Shown here piece by piece: positions 26,024 through 34,928 of a stretch of DNA of 37,818 nt; positions within the stretch are counted from its first letter, which is position 1, and each line of letters begins with the position of its first letter. A program made the position numbers and the translations under genes. This stretch comes from Candidatus Pacearchaeota archaeon CG10_big_fil_rev_8_21_14_0_10_34_76 (lineage in GTDB: Archaea; Nanobdellota; Nanobdellia; Pacearchaeales; GW2011-AR1), in contig PFDB01000004.1 in assembly GCA_002763075.1 (NCBI GenBank), positions 24,084-61,901 of the forward strand, read 5' to 3'. The notes beneath the pieces were generated by a model, which made no database searches, was not told where the DNA came from, and saw nothing but the letters and a program-made list of their open reading frames with translations.

Positions 26024-26851
26024 ATGGCCGTCTACAAAAGAAATTATGTTAAAAAGGTAAATAAGCGAAATTGGTTTAGTAATCTTAGTTTAACAAACTC
26101 TCTTATTATTTTAAATGTTGTAACTTATTTTATATCTCTATTAATTCTTACTATATACGGTGAAAAATTTTTTCTAGATAATATTGCATTAAGCCCTATG
26201 CTTGTTCTTTCTGGACAAACTATTTGGACATTTTTAACAAGTATGTTTTCTCATGTGATGTTCTTTCACCTTTTTGCCAATATGTTTTCTTTGTTCTTTG
26301 TGGGAAATTTTGTTGAGAAAATAATTGGTAGGAAAAGGATGTTGTGGTTTTACATCATTGCTGGAATTGTAGGAGGGGCATTTTTCGTTATAGGAGGAAT
26401 ATTGTTTAACAATGATATTCCAGGTATTGGTGCAAGTGGAGCTATATTCGGGCTTGTTGGAATATTGGCTGTTTTGATCCCATATTCAAGGATATATCTT
26501 ATAGCTGGGCCATTGATTGTGCTTTTAATACAGGCTATATTGTCCCAGGTTTTGTCTTCAAGTATTCTAGCTACATTTAATTTCATTTTCAATATTCTCG
26601 TAATTGTTATGATCTTTGCTATATTCTCATGGAACCCTTCCATTAGGAAACTTGCCGTTCCAATACAATTGCCTATGTGGCTATTGCCTATTGTCGCAAT
26701 TGTTCCATTGATAATCTTGGGTTATTTTGTTTCACTTCCAATTTCAAATAGCGCACATTTTGGAGGTCTTGTTGTTGGCCTTGCTTATGGATTTTATCTT
26801 AGAAAGAGATATAACAAAAAAGTCAAGATGCTTAGGAGAATGTATAAATGA
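26024..26851 (+). CDS. Rhomboid family intramembrane serine protease
   Basis: HVMFFHLFANMFSLFFVG; GIGASGAIFGLVG catalytic Ser; SAHFGGLVVGLAYG catalytic His. Confidence 0.92.
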   Translation: MAVYKRNYVKKVNKRNWFSNLSLTNSLIILNVVTYFISLLILTIYGEKFFLDNIALSPMLVLSGQTIWTFLTSMFSHVMFFHLFANMFSLFFVGNFVEKIIGRKRMLWFYIIAGIVGGAFFVIGGILFNNDIPGIGASGAIFGLVGILAVLIPYSRIYLIAGPLIVLLIQAILSQVLSSSILATFNFIFNILVIVMIFAIFSWNPSIRKLAVPIQLPMWLLPIVAIVPLIILGYFVSLPISNSAHFGGLVVGLAYGFYLRKRYNKKVKMLRRMYK

Positions 26852-27450
26852 GGAAAATAAAAAAGAGAGGAGTGAAAAAGAAAAATAATTTATTCAATGA
26901 ATCTATTGAATATATCAAAGAAAGTAGGATGTTTATATTGGCTGGGGTGATTATCTTCTTTGCAAGCTCATTATTGGGATTCATATTTTCCCCATATCTT
27001 GGAGGGATATTCAATAGTTTAATAGCAGATCTTATGTCTCAGATATCCGGACTTGGAACTTTTGATCTGATTGTATTTATTTTTAAGAATAATTTTTCAA
27101 GCTCTATAATCACAGTATTTTTAGGAGTATTTTTAGGAGTGTTTCCAATATTCAATGCGATTTTAAATGGTGCAATATTGGGGTATGTTGCAGCTATTGT
27201 GAGCAGTCAAGAGAGTTTCTTTGCATTATGGAGACTTCTGCCACATGGAATATTTGAACTTCCTGCTATATTCATCGCAATTGGTATTGGAATCAAGTTT
27301 GGATTTGCATTTTTTGCAGAAAAGGGAAAAGTCAAGAAAGAATTGTTATATAGGCTGGATAAAAGTTTGAAGGTTGTTGTGTTCATTATTCTTCCATTGC
27401 TTATTATTGCTGCAATTATTGAAGGGCTATTAATAGGGATAGGAAGTTAG
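26848..27450 (+). CDS. SpoIIM-like (stage II sporulation protein M) membrane protein
   Basis: IFNAILNGAILGYVAAIVSSQESFFALWRLLPHGIFELPAIFIAIGIGIKFG. Confidence 0.85.
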   Translation: MRKIKKRGVKKKNNLFNESIEYIKESRMFILAGVIIFFASSLLGFIFSPYLGGIFNSLIADLMSQISGLGTFDLIVFIFKNNFSSSIITVFLGVFLGVFPIFNAILNGAILGYVAAIVSSQESFFALWRLLPHGIFELPAIFIAIGIGIKFGFAFFAEKGKVKKELLYRLDKSLKVVVFIILPLLIIAAIIEGLLIGIGS

Positions 27451-27486
27451 CACATTGTTTAAAAATATGATTTGCTTGGAAAGTTT

Positions 27487-28011
27487 ATGGCAGAAGAAGA
27501 TTTTTCTAAAGAAAGTATAGAAGAGCAAGATAGTGCCAGAGAGAATGAAAATCTTAGGAAGGTTGAGGCTGCACTCTTTATATCTGGAAGATTCTTGTCT
27601 CTTAAGGAACTTATGGGGTTAACAGATATAAATCCTATATTGTTGAGAAAACTTCTTGATGATTTGATAGACAGATATTCTGGTTCTGCAATTGAGATTA
27701 TAAAAAAAGATGAGATGTGGAAGATGGATGTTTCTTCAGAATATACCGGAATGGTGAATAAGTTAGCTACAGGCACAAGTGAGTTTTCCAAGGCTGAACA
27801 GGAGACTCTTGCCATCATAGCGTATAAGCAGCCAATGAAGCAGAGTGTACTTGTGAATATAAGAGGTAATAAGGCGTATGACCATATAAAAAATTTTGTC
27901 TCAATGGGATTAGTTCAGAAGAAAAAGACTGGACATACCCATGAGTTGACACTAAGTGATGAATTCTATGATTACTTCCATCTAAAAAAAGGAGAGGGGT
28001 TCAAAGGGTAG
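27487..28011 (+). CDS. scpB: Segregation and condensation protein B
   Basis: VEAALFISGRFLSLKELM...FSKAEQETLAIIAYKQPMKQSVLVNIRGNKAYDHIKNFVSMGLV. Confidence 0.88.
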   Translation: MAEEDFSKESIEEQDSARENENLRKVEAALFISGRFLSLKELMGLTDINPILLRKLLDDLIDRYSGSAIEIIKKDEMWKMDVSSEYTGMVNKLATGTSEFSKAEQETLAIIAYKQPMKQSVLVNIRGNKAYDHIKNFVSMGLVQKKKTGHTHELTLSDEFYDYFHLKKGEGFKG

Positions 28012-29247
28012 ATGGTTAAGATTGTTGATTTCATTTTCTTTTTTTACATGTTTACTGGACTTTACATGCTTATCTTTTTTGTATTATTATATGTGAAGAA
28101 TAAGGATTTGTTATTTGAATATCCTCCTGGTAAGCCAGAACCTGTTAGTATTGTGATGCCTTGTTATAACGCTGAAAAGAATATTGGAAATGCAATTGAA
28201 TCATTACTAAATTTAGATTGGCCAAAAGAAATGATGGAGATTATAATTGTTGACGATGCCTCCAAGGATAATTCTGTAAATATAATTGAGAAATATGTTG
28301 CTAAGTATGATAATATTAGGTTAATAAAGCATGAAAAAAATTCAGGGTGTGCTGCTGCAACAACAAATACAGGAGTGAGAGCAGCTAAATATGATTATAT
28401 TGCTGTTGCAGATGATGATTCTACTCCTAAGAGGGATGCGCTAAGAAAGATGATTGGATTTTTGCAGAATGAAAAAGATGTTGCTGCTGTAACCTGCTCA
28501 ATTCTTGCTGAACATCCTGAGACATTCATGCAGAAGTTGCAGGGAATAGAGTATGCCATAATTGCATGGACAAGAAAACTTCTTGATTTTGTTGATTCCG
28601 TATATGTGACTCCAGGGCCATTTGCATTATATAAAAAGGAAAAACTAATTGAAGTTGGACTCTTCGATGTCAAGAACTTGACTCAGGATATAGAGATAGT
28701 ATGGAGACTTCTTTCTCATGGATACAAGGCAAGAATGTCTCTTGCAACTGGAGTGTATTCTGAAACTCCTAAAAAAATAGGGGCGTGGTGGAAGCAAAGA
28801 GTGAGGTGGACAATTGGAGGAATACAGACTTTGCTTAAATATAAGCATCTTCTTTTAAGGAAAGGAATGCTTGGGGTTTTCATAATCCCATTCTTTGCAT
28901 TTTCACTTTTTCTTGGAATGTTAGGACTTGGACTATTTGCTTATCTAATCACGCGAAGGCTTTTTATTTCCTATTTAGCCACAAGGTATTCTATATATGC
29001 AGATACAGCAATACTTACATTACAAGATGTTAGTTTTAATCCTTCTGTTCTAAACATGTTTGGGGCTATTCAACTTCTTCTTGGAGGAATATTCACCTTT
29101 TTTGGATTAGGTGTCATGAAGGGGCTGAAGAAGGGCAAGGACAACATTTTTAATATTCTATTCTATATGATAGTATATTTAACATTACTTCCGCTTGTAA
29201 TTATAACTTCATTTTACAAGTTGGCGAGGGGTAAATATTCATGGTAG
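28012..29247 (+). CDS. Family 2 membrane glycosyltransferase
   Basis: VSIVMPCYNAEKNIGNAIESLL; IIIVDDASKDNS; VADDDSTP; QRVRW motif. Confidence 0.9.
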   Translation: MVKIVDFIFFFYMFTGLYMLIFFVLLYVKNKDLLFEYPPGKPEPVSIVMPCYNAEKNIGNAIESLLNLDWPKEMMEIIIVDDASKDNSVNIIEKYVAKYDNIRLIKHEKNSGCAAATTNTGVRAAKYDYIAVADDDSTPKRDALRKMIGFLQNEKDVAAVTCSILAEHPETFMQKLQGIEYAIIAWTRKLLDFVDSVYVTPGPFALYKKEKLIEVGLFDVKNLTQDIEIVWRLLSHGYKARMSLATGVYSETPKKIGAWWKQRVRWTIGGIQTLLKYKHLLLRKGMLGVFIIPFFAFSLFLGMLGLGLFAYLITRRLFISYLATRYSIYADTAILTLQDVSFNPSVLNMFGAIQLLLGGIFTFFGLGVMKGLKKGKDNIFNILFYMIVYLTLLPLVIITSFYKLARGKYSW

Positions 29248-29900
29248 GGAACAAACATGTTTTTTGGCAGGCCTTAGTTTTTACGATAATTATATTTGTA
29301 ATAGGATTAATATTTGGGTTCTTTATTGAGTCTTATCTTGCAGGCCAGATAGAGTATAGTCTTGCAAAGTCAGAGATTAATCTTTTAGATGAGCAGGTGA
29401 GGATTAGAGCAATAGGAGGTTTTGATATAGATTGTGATAAATCAAAAAGAGGTTTGTTTGAGTTTGCAGATAGGATTTATTCGGAGGCATTAAAACTTGA
29501 AGAACAAAGCTCATCAAGTCAGTTTGATAAAGAAACTTTTGACCTTTTACATAAGAGATATGATTTGCTGAGGACTATGCTATGGGTAGAGAGTAATGAA
29601 ATAAAAGAATTATGTGGTGATAATTTTCATACGCTTACTTATTTGTATGAGTCTGAAACAACAAATACTGGGGTGAGGGCTAAACAACTTTATTTCTCAA
29701 GGCTTCTTGCGGAAATTAAAGATGAACATCCTGAAGATATACTTTTGATTCCTATTGCAATTGATACTGGACTATCTTCTTTGGAGATGATTATTGAGAA
29801 CTATGAAATAACAGATTTTCCAGTTGTGGTAATCAATGGGGAAATCAAAGTCAGCGAGGTAGTCACTAAATCTGAATTTGAGAAAATTGTGTTTGAGTGA
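29241..29900 (+). CDS. Membrane-anchored protein of unknown function, possibly thioredoxin-like at the C-terminus
   Basis: N-terminal TM; C-terminal ITDFPVVVINGEIKVSEVVTKSEFEKIV resembles thioredoxin-fold ends. Confidence 0.55.
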   Translation: MVGNKHVFWQALVFTIIIFVIGLIFGFFIESYLAGQIEYSLAKSEINLLDEQVRIRAIGGFDIDCDKSKRGLFEFADRIYSEALKLEEQSSSSQFDKETFDLLHKRYDLLRTMLWVESNEIKELCGDNFHTLTYLYESETTNTGVRAKQLYFSRLLAEIKDEHPEDILLIPIAIDTGLSSLEMIIENYEITDFPVVVINGEIKVSEVVTKSEFEKIVFE

Positions 29901-29939
29901 TTTCTAGGAAAACAGTTTAGTTGAAATTCATAGGAATAA

Positions 29940-30536
29940 ATGAACAATAAACAATTTAAAGGGGAAATATGTAGTTCTTTCATGTACGAGGACAATATAG
30001 TAGAAGCAATAAAGGATGGACAGATTGTAAAAGTTCCTAGAATGCAGGCTGAAGAGGAGGATTTATTTGTTTTGAGAAAACCTGGAATGATAGAGAGTGG
30101 GGGGTCTGTTGAAGAGAAATGGGTGGATTTAAGCTCTAAGAGGTTGCCTCAGACACATTATGGTGTTGATCTTAAGAACAAGGTTGCTAAGTCTTTGATA
30201 GATAATTTTCATTGGAAGATTATGAGGGTGAGAAGGGAAAAAGGATTAAATAGGAAGCAAGTTGCACAGGCAATTGGAGAGAGTGAGGAAAGTATAAAGA
30301 AAATAGAATATGGCGAGTTAATATCTGATGATTATATTCTTGTGACAAAGCTGGAAAATTATCTTAATATAAGTCTTAGGAAAGATAGTGAGGGATTTGA
30401 TTCTGCTAGGAAATTGATTGATGCCAAGAAGGTTGAAGAAAGAGTTGCCGAGGACAAGAAAAAATTTATTAGAAAAGTTGAAAATTCTGATGCTCAATCA
30501 TTGATAGGAAATGATATTGATCTTGAAGGTTTCTAG
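29940..30536 (+). CDS. HTH protein, MBF1-like without an obvious N-terminal zinc ribbon
   Basis: IMRVRREKGLNRKQVAQAIGESEESIKKIEYGELISDD. Confidence 0.65.
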   Translation: MNNKQFKGEICSSFMYEDNIVEAIKDGQIVKVPRMQAEEEDLFVLRKPGMIESGGSVEEKWVDLSSKRLPQTHYGVDLKNKVAKSLIDNFHWKIMRVRREKGLNRKQVAQAIGESEESIKKIEYGELISDDYILVTKLENYLNISLRKDSEGFDSARKLIDAKKVEERVAEDKKKFIRKVENSDAQSLIGNDIDLEGF

Positions 30537-30811
30537 ATAAAACTAACAAATCCTTTTGCTGTAAGAATTAAGGCAAGACTCCAGATTAGAAATGAGGGTA
30601 TTGTAAAAAATATCGCAACGATTAGTGTGAGGGAGGCTATAATGTCTATAGCACTTAGCAAGTCTCCTGTAATTATGAACATTCCCTTGAGGAAAAGAAG
30701 TCCTGCAGAGAAGAGAATTAACTGAGTGAATGGGCTTATTCCGAAAATTAACATTAAGAAAGTAGATGCTGCAATCAGATCTATGGCTCCTAAAATCCTT
30801 AAAATTAACAT
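30533..30811 (-). CDS. Small polytopic membrane protein
   Basis: 92 aa, highly hydrophobic; 4-nt convergent overlap with the HTH gene. Confidence 0.55.
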   Translation of the reverse strand: MLILRILGAIDLIAASTFLMLIFGISPFTQLILFSAGLLFLKGMFIITGDLLSAIDIIASLTLIVAIFFTIPSFLIWSLALILTAKGFVSFI

Positions 30812-30887
30812 GAAATTTTTTGTTTGGAAGAGTTAATAAGTTTGCTTGTTTTTTAGAGTTCTTAAAAAGATTTAAAAAGCCCTTTTC

Positions 30888-31157
30888 TTGATGAGTTATA
30901 TGGAAATTGTAATTTTGAATGAGCAAAAAGATGATATTGAAATGAAAATTGATAATCTTACTGTTGCAGAAATCTTAAGGGCTTATCTAAGTGAAACTTC
31001 AGGGGTAGATTTTGTAGCATGGAGAAGGGATCATATTTCTAAGCCTGCACTATTAAAGATTAAAAGTTCGGGAAAGACAGTAAAGAAAGCAATGAATGAA
31101 GCCATTGTTGCAATAATAAAAGATTCTGAGAAGGTAATGGCTGAACTGAAAAAGTAA
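30888..31157 (+). CDS. rpoL: RNA polymerase subunit L (Rpo11/RpoL)
   Basis: DNLTVAEILRAYLSETSGVDFVAWRRDHISKPALLKIKSSGKTVKKAMNEAI; start may be at MEIVIL (30900). Confidence 0.85.
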   Translation: MMSYMEIVILNEQKDDIEMKIDNLTVAEILRAYLSETSGVDFVAWRRDHISKPALLKIKSSGKTVKKAMNEAIVAIIKDSEKVMAELKK

Positions 31158-31226
31158 CGTTAGATTTATTAATGGTTTTTTGTATATTTATCTAGTTTAG
31201 ATTTTAAACTAAAAAGGAGGTGTTAA

Positions 31227-31448
31227 ATGAATTGTAATTGTAAGTGGACAGAAACTGTTTTAGCAGTTATTATTTTTGTGCTGGCTGTATGGCCTGAATT
31301 ATTGGGCGTGGTAGTATCAGCATGGGTAATTGCTATTGGAGCAATCTTGTTGTTAGTACATGCATGGAGTTGTAAGAGCTGTAAGGTCGAGAAGATAAAA
31401 CCTATGCCTGTTAGAAAAGCAAGAAGTGCAAAAAAAAGAAGGAGATAG
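31227..31448 (+). CDS. Small two-TM membrane protein
   Basis: Strong SD aaaaaggaggtg upstream; hydrophobic core; basic tail. Confidence 0.6.
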   Translation: MNCNCKWTETVLAVIIFVLAVWPELLGVVVSAWVIAIGAILLLVHAWSCKSCKVEKIKPMPVRKARSAKKRRR

Positions 31449-31508
31449 TTAGAATTTTATTTTTCTTTTTATAATTATCTTTATATATTTGATTTATTCT
31501 GCTGATAT

Positions 31509-32360
31509 ATGGCTACAACCTATACAGATTCTAAGGATATAGGTCAAGAGGAGTCTAAGGGTTCAGATGAGCAAAACAAGACAACTTCTCTGAACTCTAG
31601 AAGCTTGGGACAAAGAAAACTTTCAGCTGGAAGCTACGATTTGAATAGATGGCTTCATGGAGGATACGATTCTGACATAATCACGACGTTTTATGGAGGA
31701 CCTGGGAGTGGGAAAACTAATTTCTGCTTATGTGCTGCTGTTTCCCAAGCAAAGAAGGGGAATAAGGTTATATTCATAGATACGGAGGGAGGATTCTCTT
31801 CTGAAAGAGTTAAACAGCTTATAGGAGCCAATAATGGAAATGGAAATGGAGATTTGGATAAAGTGCTTGAGAACATATTATTATTGAAGCCTACAAATTT
31901 TAAAGAACAGAAAGAGGCATTTGATAAGCTTTTGAAATATCTGAATAATGAAGTTAGTTTGATAATTGTTGATGGTATGACCATGCTTTACAGGTTGGAG
32001 TTTGCTGATGCAAGAGAAAAGAGAATTGAGGAGGCGGAGAATGGAAATGTTGATAAGAAGAATGATATTCATCATATTCAAAAGGTCAATGCTGAGCTTA
32101 CAAGGCAGATGAGATTGATTGCAGAGATTGCTCGCAAGAGAGGAATTCCAGTGCTTGTGACAAATCAAGTTTATAATTGGGATAATGAAACAAAGATGGT
32201 TGGAGGAGATATCTTGAAGTATTGGAGCAAATGTCTTATTGAACTGGAGAATGATAGAGGAAGAAGGACTGCTTATCTCAGGAAGCATAGAAGCTTGGCA
32301 GAGAAGAGTTTTGGTTTTCAGATATATGATCTCGGAATAAGGAAGAAAGGATGGATTTGA
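31509..32360 (+). CDS. radB: DNA repair and recombination protein RadB (RecA-fold)
   Basis: FYGGPGSGKTNFCLCAAVSQAKKGNKVIFIDTEGGFSSERVKQL. Confidence 0.88.
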   Translation: MATTYTDSKDIGQEESKGSDEQNKTTSLNSRSLGQRKLSAGSYDLNRWLHGGYDSDIITTFYGGPGSGKTNFCLCAAVSQAKKGNKVIFIDTEGGFSSERVKQLIGANNGNGNGDLDKVLENILLLKPTNFKEQKEAFDKLLKYLNNEVSLIIVDGMTMLYRLEFADAREKRIEEAENGNVDKKNDIHHIQKVNAELTRQMRLIAEIARKRGIPVLVTNQVYNWDNETKMVGGDILKYWSKCLIELENDRGRRTAYLRKHRSLAEKSFGFQIYDLGIRKKGWI

Positions 32361-32426
32361 TTTTTCGTAAATCTTTATAAAGTTAGTCTTACCTTTATTT
32401 ACAATTTTATATTTAAATAAAAGAGA

Positions 32427-34547
32427 GTGATGAAGCGACAACAGAGGATTGACAGAAGAAATAAATTGGTTGCAATAGCTGGTGTTGTCGGAATTGTTAT
32501 TATCTCTTTAGGCATTTTAAGCTATATTAGTTCTCCACAATTTAGTCCGAGTTTGCAGAAGAACGCTGGTGGAAATCTTGGAGGAATAGGCTCTGGAGGA
32601 AATGACAAAAAAATTCAAGAACAAATTTATCCAGATACTTGGCCAGAGGATTCTAATCGGCTTCCAGATGGTCTCCCAATAGATTCTGATATTGCCTGTC
32701 AACTTCCATATATTGAAGTTTGGACAGCTGAAGATTTGAGTAATGTTCGAAACGATCTCGATGGCTGTTATATTCAGATGGCTGATATTGACTTGGCTGC
32801 AGCAGGGTATAATAATTGGGAACCAATAGGAGATTATGATTCTCCATTTATAGGAAATTATAATGGAAATCAATTTGAAATTAAGAATTTGAAAATTAAT
32901 CGCCCTGATGAGGATTATGTAGGCTTATTTGGAGCTAGTAGGGTTGCCATATTAAGGAATATTAAGATAATTGATTCTACCGTTTCAGGAAGAAGATATG
33001 TTGGAACTTTAGCCGGATATTTTTTCGGAGGGGAACTTTCTTCATCTTACGTTATTAATGGTTATCTAGCTGGCTATTCTACATCTGGGGGACTATTGGG
33101 ACAAATGGGTTCTGATAAATTTTCCGAAAATTTGATCAACAAGTCCTTTTTTGAGGGTTCATTAGAAGGAACTGAGTATATAGGAGGATTGGTCGGAAGG
33201 ACTGATAGATTTTTTAGAAATAAGGTTGAGAATTCCTTTTCCATCATAAATATTAGAACCCGGGCGTCAACAGGAGGATTAGTAGGAGGCCTTTTTTTGG
33301 GAAATGTTTTTAATAGTATGTCATTTGGAAACATTGAATCTTTTGGAGATGACTCGTCCTTTAGTTTAGGAGGTTTAGCAGGATTAGTAGGACCAGGTAT
33401 TATTTCTTCTTCCAGTTCTTCTGTTAAAATTACTTCATATGATTTACAAGGAGAAGAGGGTGGATTTTTTGGATTTAATGAAGGTAGAATTTCTGATTCT
33501 TATTCTTCTGGAAATTTAATTGCATATGGAAGGGGCGGATATCATTGGAATGCTATAGTAGGAGGTTTTGGGGGAGCAATTTGGATTCCAGAAGGATTTA
33601 TTAAAAATTCTTATTCTAGGGGATTTGTTGAAACTGACGGTTCTAGAATAGGGGGATTTTTAGGGGAATTAAAAGAAGGTTTTCAAATTTCTGATTCAAA
33701 ATTTGATATTCAAGCTTCTGGACAAAATAATTGTTATAAATATGGGAATTGTTCTGGGGCAGAAGGCCATCTAACAGCAGAAATGAAACAGCAATCAACG
33801 TATGAGAATTGGGATTTTGATAATACTTGGACAATGATAGAAGGAGAAACGTATCCTGTATTGAGGAGCCAGTTTGATGTTGGGCAATGGGCTCGCTGGC
33901 CGCTTGATTCAATCTATAATGAAAGCGGAAAGCAATATACTGAAGAGATTACTGACATGCAAAAGGAAGAAGCTCTTGTGAACGGAGCTATTGTAGCCAA
34001 TGGAAGAGTTGGAAATAGTTTGTTCTTTAAGAGAAGCGAGAAAGATTATGTTGATACTCAAAGTGATTTTGATTTGTACAATGCATTTTCTATATCAACT
34101 TGGATGAAATTACAGCAAACTCCTGCTCAAGGAGAGTATTATGTTGTAATGAGCAAAAATAATATGCCTGATGAAAAGAGTTATGCTATGTTTTTAGATT
34201 CTGCTAATAGGTTGTATTTTGTGTTTTATCCTGATGCAGATGGAAGCGGAGAGGTTCTTGTGTCTTCTGTATTAGACAATCCAACTACTATTTGGAATCA
34301 TGTTGCTGTTGTTTATGATGGGGAGCAGTTGAGATTATATATTAATGGAGAGAGAAAGAGTGTTAAGAATGCTGTTGATGTCAGACCTGCCGATATTCAG
34401 AGCAATTTGATAATTGGAGCTCAGACAAATGTTAACTCTGAAAGCGGATATAGTGATTATTATTGGGGCAGTATAGATGATGTTAGGATGTATCACAGGC
34501 CTTTGCTTGAAGATGAGATTATAGTTCTTGCTAATGGATTTGATTGA
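32427..34547 (+). CDS. Surface protein: N-terminal TM, GLUG-like repeats, C-terminal LamG domain
   Basis: GGLVGRT, TGGLVGGLFLGNVFNSMSFG and LGGLAGLVG repeats; NHVAVVYDGEQLRLYINGERK...IDDVRMYHRPL. Confidence 0.8.
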   Translation: MMKRQQRIDRRNKLVAIAGVVGIVIISLGILSYISSPQFSPSLQKNAGGNLGGIGSGGNDKKIQEQIYPDTWPEDSNRLPDGLPIDSDIACQLPYIEVWTAEDLSNVRNDLDGCYIQMADIDLAAAGYNNWEPIGDYDSPFIGNYNGNQFEIKNLKINRPDEDYVGLFGASRVAILRNIKIIDSTVSGRRYVGTLAGYFFGGELSSSYVINGYLAGYSTSGGLLGQMGSDKFSENLINKSFFEGSLEGTEYIGGLVGRTDRFFRNKVENSFSIINIRTRASTGGLVGGLFLGNVFNSMSFGNIESFGDDSSFSLGGLAGLVGPGIISSSSSSVKITSYDLQGEEGGFFGFNEGRISDSYSSGNLIAYGRGGYHWNAIVGGFGGAIWIPEGFIKNSYSRGFVETDGSRIGGFLGELKEGFQISDSKFDIQASGQNNCYKYGNCSGAEGHLTAEMKQQSTYENWDFDNTWTMIEGETYPVLRSQFDVGQWARWPLDSIYNESGKQYTEEITDMQKEEALVNGAIVANGRVGNSLFFKRSEKDYVDTQSDFDLYNAFSISTWMKLQQTPAQGEYYVVMSKNNMPDEKSYAMFLDSANRLYFVFYPDADGSGEVLVSSVLDNPTTIWNHVAVVYDGEQLRLYINGERKSVKNAVDVRPADIQSNLIIGAQTNVNSESGYSDYYWGSIDDVRMYHRPLLEDEIIVLANGFD

Positions 34548-34549
34548 TA

Positions 34550-34798
34550 TCAAATTCTATACGTTTGATCTCTTAATGACCTGTAGTAATTAACTGCTGT
34601 GTTTCCGAATAAGAAAGGAAGGCCAACTCCTGCCGCAGCAGATAATACTCCGTAACATATATCTGGAGCATCGGCTTCTATTATTCCGTGACCCATTAAG
34701 TAGAGTCCTGTTGGAAACAATACTGTCGAAGAGACTGCGGCAACAGAAAGTCCAGAAAACTTGATTATTTTTACTATATCGCTTTCTTTATTTCTCAT
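34550..34798 (-). CDS. Small membrane protein of unknown function
   Basis: 82 aa with two hydrophobic stretches. Confidence 0.45.
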   Translation of the reverse strand: MRNKESDIVKIIKFSGLSVAAVSSTVLFPTGLYLMGHGIIEADAPDICYGVLSAAAGVGLPFLFGNTAVNYYRSLRDQTYRI

Positions 34799-34928
34799 GA
34801 ATTATTTTTTATTTTTTCTCTTTTAAGTTTTTATATTCAGCAGAAGTTAAATAAGGTTTTTCTATAAAAAATATTGTGAATTTTGACAAATAGGTTATTT
34901 TTAAATAGCAAGAAACTTTTAATTGATT

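Noticed and set aside
31691-32441. Minus ORFs opposite radB, including 31881..32441 (186 aa)
   Set aside because: RadB Walker motifs support the plus frame; minus frames have no recognisable features
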